Positions 42,150 through 47,528 of a stretch of DNA of 47,528 bases are shown piece after piece. The position numbers were made by a program, and so were the translations under genes. Source of the DNA: Roseiarcus sp037446355 (GTDB taxonomy: Bacteria > Pseudomonadota > Alphaproteobacteria > Rhizobiales > Beijerinckiaceae); NCBI GenBank assembly GCA_037446355.1, contig JBBIIT010000027.1, positions 1 through 47,528 of the forward strand, written 5' to 3'. The notes beneath the pieces were generated by a model. It ran no database searches and was not told the DNA's origin. It saw nothing but the letters and a program-made list of their open reading frames with translations. Each line of letters opens with the position of its first letter. Position 1 is the first letter of the stretch.

Positions 42150-42214
42150 TGTTCGACGGATACACTGAAACCGCCGCTGAATGACGAGCGATCCTGTGAT
42201 AGTTGCCCTCTGTT

Positions 42215-42228
42215 TTGGAACGTGCTAA
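42215..42228. promoter_or_regulatory. LacI-type operator, copy 2
   Basis: TTGGAACGTGCTAA is the exact reverse complement of copy 1. It lies 55 bp upstream of the TTG start of the flavoprotein gene, next to an AT-rich stretch suited to a promoter. The centres of the two copies are 84 bp apart, close to eight helical turns, which would allow looping by a tetrameric repressor. Confidence 0.65.
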
Positions 42229-42282
42229 TTTTAAATATCGATTTTCAGTCTAGCCGTCAACACGTATTCACGGAAGCCAATC

Positions 42283-44358
42283 TTGAGTTCGCCAATTCCC
42301 CACGACGTCCTGGATGGTTTGACCGACGTGCCGATGCCCAGGCTGCCGAACGAGCGGCTTCCCGACAAGTTTTTGTCGGCGCATGGCGTCCGGGCGCCAA
42401 TGCGCCGCTGCGAGGCGCTCGTTCTAGGCAGCGGCGCCGCGGGCCTACGCGCGGCGGTCGAATTAAAGCGGCGCGGCGTCGACGTGATGGTCGCGACGCA
42501 GAGCGCCTGGGGCGGCACGTCGGCCTGTTCGGGATCGGACAAACAGACCCTCCATACCGCGAACACTGCCGACCGTGGCGATGACTTCCGCGCCCTCGCC
42601 GAAGCGATCGGGGCCGGCGGCGCGATGGACGAGGACACCGCCTATGTCGAGGCGGTGGGATCAGCGCGGGCGCTCGCTTCTCTGCAATTTCTCGGCTTGC
42701 CGATTCCGCTCGACCGATATGGCGGCATACTGCGCTATCAAACCGACCACGACGAAGTTGGCCGCGCGACGAGTTGCGGCCCACGCACCTCTCGGCTGAT
42801 GGTCCAGGCGCTGGCGCGCGAAGCAATCCGGCTGGATACGCCGATATTCAATCACACGACAGCCATTCGCATTTTAGTCGATGAGCGCGCGAACCGGCGC
42901 GTCGCCGGCGTGCTAGCGATGAACCCGAAACGTAGCGCCGAAGATAATCCGCTTGGCCTCGTCGCATTTCTGTGTGACGCGCTGGTGCTGGCGGGGGGCG
43001 GGCCGGGCGAACTCTACCGCGACAGCGTCTATCCCAGGAACTGTTTTGGTACGCTCGGCCTCGCGCTCGAAGCCGGCGTCGAAGCCGTGAATCTCACGGA
43101 AAGCCAATTCGGAATCGGCACGACGCGCGAAGGCTTCCCCTGGAATCTCTCGGGCACTTATGTTCAGGCCCTGCCCTATGTCTTTTCGCTCGACGCGAAA
43201 GGTCGCGAGCGAAACTTTCTGGCCGACTATTACCGCACCACCCGCGAACTCGCCTCGAACACTTTCCGCAAGGGCTATCAATGGCCCTTTCACGCGACGC
43301 GGATGCTCGACTTCGGATCGAGCCTTCTCGACCTCGCCGTCTTCCGCGAAACACAGGCGGGGCGGCGCGTGTTCCTCGATTTCAACCGTAATCCGCTGCC
43401 CGTCTCCGGCGACGCGCCGTTCTCGCTCGATACGCTCGACGGCGATGTGCGCGCCTATCTCGAAAATTCGGGCGCGCTGCTGGCGACGCCGATCGAGCGT
43501 CTTCGCAAAATGAACCCGCTGGCGATCGAACTTTACAAGCGTTACAAACGCGACATCACGCGCGCGCCGCTCGAATTCGCGGTGAACAACCAGCACATGA
43601 ACGGCGGCCTCGCCGTGAATTCCTGGGGCGAAACGACCCTCTCCGGCTGTTATGCGATAGGCGAAGCGGCGGGCACGCATGGCGTGACGCGTCCAGGGGG
43701 CGCGGCGCTCAACGCCGGTCAGGTGTTTGGAACTCGCTGCGCCGAGCGCATCGCCGCGCGAGGCGCGCGAGCGCCTCAAGAGGGGTCCGCGCAGAACCTT
43801 GTCGAACGCGCCGTCGAAGCGGTCCTTGGCGCGTTGAGGAGCGAAGGCGGCGTTGCCCCCGAGGCCATTCGCGAGGAAGTCCAGGCGCGAATGAGCGACC
43901 ACGCCGGCATCATTTGCAATGCTGGGGATGTCGAGGCCGCGCTCGCCGGGGCGCGCGCGCTCATCGCCGCCATCGACCGGCAGGGAGTGGCGTACAACAA
44001 CGCGACCGACGCCCAACGCGCGCTGCAATGGCGGCAGATGGCGATCGCCTCCGAGGCGGTGCTCGCGGCGTTGTCGTTCTATGTCGGGCGCGGCGGCGGC
44101 AGTCGCGGCGCGCGCGCCATTTGCGATGTGCGCGGCGTCGACGTCCCGCGCGCGCGCGACCTATCGCTCGAAGCCTATCGCTTCCGCCCCGAGCGCCGGC
44201 AGGACCGCACCGAACAGATCCTCATTCGCCGTCACGGCCAGGACTTCGCGATCCGCACGCGACCGCTTCGCGTGCTCGACCGCAGCGATAAGCCATTCTT
44301 CGAACGCAATTGGCCGGACTTTCTCACCGGCGCGATCTACGACGAGGCAAAAGCATGA
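42283..44358 (+). CDS. FAD-binding fumarate-reductase/succinate-dehydrogenase-type flavoprotein
   Basis: A 691-residue flavoprotein. The FAD dinucleotide motif ALVLGSGAAGLRAAVELKRRG has its glycine box at 49-54, followed by WGGTSACSGSDKQTL. The second FAD segment near the end of the catalytic domain is GCYAIGEAAGTHGVTRPGGAALNAGQVFGTRCAERIA. A helical C-terminal domain (about 500-690) resembles the fumarate reductase C-terminal domain. There is no signal peptide and no iron-sulfur partner nearby, so it is probably a soluble dehydrogenase or reductase. The start is TTG at 42283 with GGAAG six bases upstream; GTG at 42328 and ATG at 42334 are alternatives. It is coupled to the kinase gene by an ATGA overlap. 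Confidence 0.88.
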   Translation: MSSPIPHDVLDGLTDVPMPRLPNERLPDKFLSAHGVRAPMRRCEALVLGSGAAGLRAAVELKRRGVDVMVATQSAWGGTSACSGSDKQTLHTANTADRGDDFRALAEAIGAGGAMDEDTAYVEAVGSARALASLQFLGLPIPLDRYGGILRYQTDHDEVGRATSCGPRTSRLMVQALAREAIRLDTPIFNHTTAIRILVDERANRRVAGVLAMNPKRSAEDNPLGLVAFLCDALVLAGGGPGELYRDSVYPRNCFGTLGLALEAGVEAVNLTESQFGIGTTREGFPWNLSGTYVQALPYVFSLDAKGRERNFLADYYRTTRELASNTFRKGYQWPFHATRMLDFGSSLLDLAVFRETQAGRRVFLDFNRNPLPVSGDAPFSLDTLDGDVRAYLENSGALLATPIERLRKMNPLAIELYKRYKRDITRAPLEFAVNNQHMNGGLAVNSWGETTLSGCYAIGEAAGTHGVTRPGGAALNAGQVFGTRCAERIAARGARAPQEGSAQNLVERAVEAVLGALRSEGGVAPEAIREEVQARMSDHAGIICNAGDVEAALAGARALIAAIDRQGVAYNNATDAQRALQWRQMAIASEAVLAALSFYVGRGGGSRGARAICDVRGVDVPRARDLSLEAYRFRPERRQDRTEQILIRRHGQDFAIRTRPLRVLDRSDKPFFERNWPDFLTGAIYDEAKA

Positions 44359-45329
44359 CGACCGCTCAAAGCACGCGAAGCTGGCGCGGCCAACATATCG
44401 TCGGCATCGGCGAAGCGATGGTGGAATTCGCTCCCGTCGGCGACGATCTCTACAAGCGCGGATTCGCCGGCGACACGCTCAACACTTGCTGGCACATGGC
44501 GCAACTGCTCGGCGAACATGCGAACGTTAGATATTGCACGCGCGTCGGGACCGACCCTTTTTCCCGCGAGTTCGTCGAGTTCGTCGCCGCCAACGGCATG
44601 GACGCTTCGCGCATTGGCCGCGACGACGAGCGCGCGATCGGTCTTTATGTCATCAGCCTCGCCGGGGCGGAGCGCAGCTTCAGCTATTGGCGCGACACCT
44701 CCGCCGCCCGCCGCCTGGCGGATGACCTCGGCGCTCTGCGCGAGGCGCTCGCCGAAAGCGCGCTGATCCATGTCTCCGGCATCACTCTGGCGGTGGTCGG
44801 CGAAACCGGACGAAAACATCTGGCCCGCGCATTGAGCGAAGCGCGCGCTTCGGGCGCCGTCGTCTCGTTCGATCCGAATGTGCGGTTGCGGCTGTGGCGC
44901 AATCTCGACGAACTCCGCGACGCCACGCGCGTCATGCTGGAGGAGACCGACATCGCTCTGCCGAGCTTCGACGACGAGGCGCTGGTCTGGGGCGACGCCG
45001 ACCCCGATTCAACCATTGCGCGCCTTACCGGCGCGGGCGTCGCGGAGATCGCAGTCAAGAACGGCGCGGGCGAAGTCGTTTGGTTGGCTGACGGCGCGCG
45101 GGCTCGCACCCGCACGCCGCCGGCGCCGACCATTCGCGACACCACCGGCGCGGGCGACTCCTTCAATTCAGGTTATCTTGCCGCGCGCTTCGTCGGAATG
45201 CCCGCCACGGAAGCCATCGAATTCGCGCAGCGCCTCGCCGGCGAGGTGATCGGACATTTCGGCGCCTTGGCGCCAAGAGAATCTCTCGCCAATTTTCAGC
45301 GTGCGATCCGCCAGCGTGCAGAACGCTAG
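44355..45329 (+). CDS. kdgK: PfkB-family sugar kinase, probable 2-keto-3-deoxygluconate kinase
   Basis: A 324-residue ribokinase-fold kinase. N-terminal HIVGIGEAMVEFAPVGDDLYKRGFAGDTLNTC fits KdgK, and FSYWRDTSAARRL matches the substrate-contact segment of KDG kinases (Y-x-R-x-x-S-A). The PfkB signature 2 DTTGAGDSFNSGYL ends with the catalytic Asp268. The ATG at 44355 overlaps the flavoprotein stop as ATGA; a longer in-frame start inside the flavoprotein gene is unlikely. No KDPG aldolase or aldonate dehydratase is in view, so the surrounding route is incomplete or uses other enzymes. Confidence 0.9.
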   Translation: MTTAQSTRSWRGQHIVGIGEAMVEFAPVGDDLYKRGFAGDTLNTCWHMAQLLGEHANVRYCTRVGTDPFSREFVEFVAANGMDASRIGRDDERAIGLYVISLAGAERSFSYWRDTSAARRLADDLGALREALAESALIHVSGITLAVVGETGRKHLARALSEARASGAVVSFDPNVRLRLWRNLDELRDATRVMLEETDIALPSFDDEALVWGDADPDSTIARLTGAGVAEIAVKNGAGEVVWLADGARARTRTPPAPTIRDTTGAGDSFNSGYLAARFVGMPATEAIEFAQRLAGEVIGHFGALAPRESLANFQRAIRQRAER

Positions 45330-45352
45330 CCCGAAGCCAGCGCTCGAAAACA

Positions 45353-45368
45353 CGGCGCCGCGGCGCCG
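45353..45368. repeat. perfect 16-bp GC-only palindrome
   Basis: CGGCGCCGCGGCGCCG is its own reverse complement and lies 24 bases after the kinase stop, followed by a G-run. It could act as a terminator stem without a T-tail. Its extreme GC and hairpin potential also make it a likely reason for the assembly break 47 bases further on. Confidence 0.55.
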
Positions 45369-45415
45369 CGGGGGGCGGCGCGGGCTCGCGACACCCGTCG
45401 GGAGCGCCGGATCGC

Positions 45416-45515
45416 NNNNNNNNNNNNNNNNNNNNNNNNNNNNNNNNNNNNNNNNNNNNNNNNNNNNNNNNNNNNNNNNNNNNNNNNNNNNNNNNNNNNN
45501 NNNNNNNNNNNNNNN
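45416..45515. other. assembly gap (100 N)
   Basis: Exactly 100 unknown bases, the conventional placeholder for a scaffold gap of unknown length. Linkage and distance across it are not shown by sequence. The reading frame on its right side is open up to the gap edge, so coding sequence is missing. Confidence 0.98.
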
Positions 45516-46516
45516 ATCCCAAGACGACACGAAACGAAGTCGATTTATCGGCGTTTCCCATACTTGGCCGATCGCGGATCGAAGTTTCCACCCTGACGCT
45601 CATAGAACAACGTGACCCCGCGGATGCGTCGGCGACGCCCGCCTTGATCGTCGCGCCTTACGCCGTCCACGATGCCTCGATCGTCGATTTCGCGCCCGGG
45701 CACAGCCTCGCGCAGGCGCTGGCGGAGGCCGGAGTTCCCTATGTCGCCGCCACTTATTGGAAGTCCGCCACCTATGAGGCGCGCCATTTCGGCATCGACG
45801 CTTATCTCAGCGATCTCAATGTGGCGATCGATGATCTGGGCGGGCGCGTCGCTCTGATCGGATTGTGTCAGGGCGGGTGGCTCGCCGCGCTCTATGCCGC
45901 GCGTTTCCCGGGCAAGGTGGAGAAGCTCGTTCTGGCCGGCGCGCCTGTCGACGTCGAGGCCGCTCCTTCCACGATCACGCGCGCCTTGGCGAATACGCCG
46001 ACGGCCGCCATTCGGCAGGCGATCGCGTTGGGCGGAGGACTTGTGCCGGGCGCCGTTTCGCTGGCGCTTTGGGCGCCCGGACTGAGCGACGAATATCGTC
46101 CCGAGATCGCCTTGCAAGTCGAAGGCGACGAGGCGCTGAAATCCAGATTCGCGGCCTGGAATGCGCGCGGCATGGATCTGCCTGGCGCCTATTTCCTGCA
46201 GACCGCCGAGTGGCTATTCCGAGAAAACCGCCTCGCCGATGGCGGATTTCCCGCGCTCGGGCGCGATTGCCGCCTCGCGGACTTGCATCTGCCCATCTTC
46301 GCGCTCGCCGCCGAGGACGACGTCATCGCGCCGCCGCCCCAGGTCGCCGCGGTGGCGCGCCATTGCGTGCGCTCGACGGTCACGGTTCGCGTGGCGCCCG
46401 GACGGCACCTGTCGCTGTTCATGGGCGCGCGCACCTTGAAGAACGAATGGCGGGAAATCGCGCACTGGCTCTCGAACGAGCGCCCCGCAGGCAAGCGGGC
46501 GCGGCCGGGGCGATAG
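45516..46516 (+). CDS. alpha/beta hydrolase, PHA-synthase-like, 5' end missing in gap
   Basis: The reading frame is open from the gap edge (second complete codons read PKTTRNEVDLSAFPILGRSR) through to the stop at 46516, about 333 residues, so the true start lies in or beyond the Ns. A TTG at 45644 would give a 290-residue product but leaves clearly protein-like sequence outside. The hydrolase core shows LIVAPYAVHDASIVDFAPGH, then a nucleophile elbow GLCQGGW in which Cys (codon 45866-45868) replaces Ser, as in the GxCxG box of polyhydroxyalkanoate synthases. A triad Asp in LAAEDDVIAPP and His in VAPGRHLSLFMG follow. It is shorter than PhaC; whether it polymerises, depolymerises or does something else is open. 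Confidence 0.75.
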
Positions 46517-46968
46517 CCGAGAATGAGCGCGGGACCGCCCCGGCGAGACCACGAATTTCGCTGAAGCCCGGTCGTGAAATCAATCCCCGCGCGGGATCGC
46601 CGCGCAGCGCCGCGACGATCCGGTTTGCCTTGTTCATAAATTGGCCCAAAACCGCTGCTCCCGGCGCGCGTCCTTCTCGTGATTGACTCCGGCGGCTGCG
46701 TGATCCGCGCTTGGCGGCGGGGCCAAGCGGGACTTGCGGGTCGTCCCGGGTCCGATCCGTGAGTAGGGGTCTGGGATGACGATTCGACCCCGCATGTCGA
46801 GCTTGGCTGCCCAACTCAACTTGCGAGAAAACCAATTGGAGAAACGCCAAACCCCGCAGACGACCAAAATCAGGGCGTCTCAAGGTTCTTCCCGGACGAA
46901 TATCTTGCGGACTTGCCCTGCCTCTGACATCCTCTCGCAGTTTGGGAAAGAATGTCGGCGGAGATTAC
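46517..46968. other. 452-bp gene-free region with stacked inverted repeats
   Basis: I see no convincing gene here. Between about 46700 and 46795 three stems follow one another: CGCTTGG/CCAAGCG (46708-46714 with 46723-46729), GGGAC/GTCCC (46729-46733 with 46743-46747) and GGGGTC/GACCCC (46766-46771 with 46786-46791). The first two stems share a base, so not all can form at once. An interspersed repeat, a small structured RNA or an untranslated leader are all possible. The stretch just before the lipoprotein gene is noticeably less GC-rich. Confidence 0.4.
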
Positions 46969-47433
46969 ATGTCGCAATCGATTTTCGCCAGAATGCTAAT
47001 ATTGATTTCGCTTGCCGGAACTACTTCGGCTTGTGTCACCACTCAGGAACTGCCGCTCGCGCCCAACGTGGTGCGACTTGATACCTCGGCTAAGGGCGCG
47101 CTGTTCACCGGCCACGCTGTAGATATTACGATGCAGAGGGCAGCAGAAATAACGTTGAAGAATGGGTTTGACTACTTCCGTCTAGATCAAGCTCAGCTCT
47201 CCCAAGGTTCGCAGCTAGCGGGAATATATTCGACGTCAAGCGGAACAGGATTCGCCAATAGTTATGGCGGATTTACGACGATCAACGGATCAAGTACTGG
47301 CTTCTCCACTCCAATTATGGCCCCTACTGCCGAAGTAGGCGTGACCGTGATTATGTTCCATCGAGGAGAGCCCGGCGCGAAAGATGCATTTAATGCACAC
47401 GAAGTACTGGCGAAATACGGGAAGAGTTCTTAA
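46969..47433 (+). CDS. lipoprotein of the CC0125/CC1285-like type
   Basis: A 154-residue predicted lipoprotein. The ATG at 46969 has GGCGGAG six bases upstream and opens a signal sequence (MSQSIFARMLILISLAGTTSAC) whose Cys22 would be lipidated; the lipobox T-S-A-C is weak at the -3 position. The mature part includes DITMQRAAEITLKNGFDYFRL, matching the RAAELT-x-x-x-GYDWF phrase of CC0125/CC1285 lipoproteins, then a Ser/Gly-rich linker and VGVTVIMFHRGEPGAKDAFNAHEVLAKYG. Function is unknown. Codon use is more AT-tolerant than in the rest of the window (ATA, CTA and AGT-type codons), which may indicate transfer. Confidence 0.78.
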   Translation: MSQSIFARMLILISLAGTTSACVTTQELPLAPNVVRLDTSAKGALFTGHAVDITMQRAAEITLKNGFDYFRLDQAQLSQGSQLAGIYSTSSGTGFANSYGGFTTINGSSTGFSTPIMAPTAEVGVTVIMFHRGEPGAKDAFNAHEVLAKYGKSS

Positions 47434-47528
47434 GCGGGTCGACAAGACTTCATCTAGCCCCGACACCAATGTGGTTGGTACGTCGTTGTCGCCCTTCAAG
47501 GGGTCCGCTTAGGTTCCGCGCCGAATGT

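Noticed and set aside
46419..46883. 154-codon minus-strand open frame after the hydrolase gene
   Set aside because: Overlaps the hydrolase 3' end and the inverted-repeat region; composition reflects repeats, not a protein.

Overview
The window is strongly GC-rich, densely packed chromosomal DNA. Its gene content points to an alphaproteobacterium, most likely of the Hyphomicrobiales (Rhizobiales): a DUF1476 zeta-type F1-ATPase inhibitor, a CC0125/CC1285-type lipoprotein, a cysS-GNAT-cimA block, a YibQ-type deacetylase followed by rppH, and the style of the LacI, GMC and ABC genes. The order and genus are inferences. No rRNA, tRNA, CRISPR array, insertion sequence or prophage was found. A run of 100 Ns (45416-45515) marks a scaffold gap, so the last 2 kb is joined to the rest only by the assembler.

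The left third (about 0.1-15.4 kb) is mostly housekeeping: fmt; a MarR regulator, purD and a patatin-like hydrolase on the minus strand; CreA; a small secreted protein; cysS, a GNAT acetyltransferase and cimA; proA; the zeta inhibitor; yibQ and rppH; gyrB; and a small YvlD/holin-type membrane protein.

The region 15.4-21.7 kb is a first catabolic islet: a cupin, an LLM flavin monooxygenase, a fused dehydroshikimate dehydratase/HPPD-like protein (QuiC type), a GntR/FCD regulator, an AtuD-like acyl-CoA dehydrogenase and an HpcH/HpaI aldolase. From 21.8 to 28.5 kb there are envelope and miscellaneous genes: an LTXXQ protein with a Met/His-rich tail, two membrane proteins of unknown function, an SH3-like secreted protein, a thioesterase and a YgiQ radical-SAM protein.

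The region 28.7-45.3 kb is the most interesting part. A LacI regulator at 42.1 kb sits between divergent transcription units. Leftward runs one long co-directional unit: lacI, a fused CoA-transferase, enoyl-CoA hydratase, aldehyde dehydrogenase, a complete sugar-type ABC importer (binding protein, two permeases, ATPase) and two GMC flavin oxidoreductases. Rightward are a large fumarate-reductase-type flavoprotein and a 2-keto-3-deoxygluconate-type kinase. A COG3618 amidohydrolase/lactonase converges on the left end. Two 14-bp copies of a LacI-type operator, inverted relative to each other and 84 bp apart, lie in the divergent control region. Together they look like one regulated pathway that imports a carbohydrate-like compound, oxidises it in the cytoplasm, activates an acid with CoA and phosphorylates a keto-deoxy sugar acid. 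I do not recognise this gene combination as a described pathway.

Beyond the gap lie the 3' part of a PHA-synthase-like alpha/beta hydrolase (its 5' end is in the gap), a 450-bp gene-free stretch rich in inverted repeats, and a lipoprotein gene of visibly lower GC.
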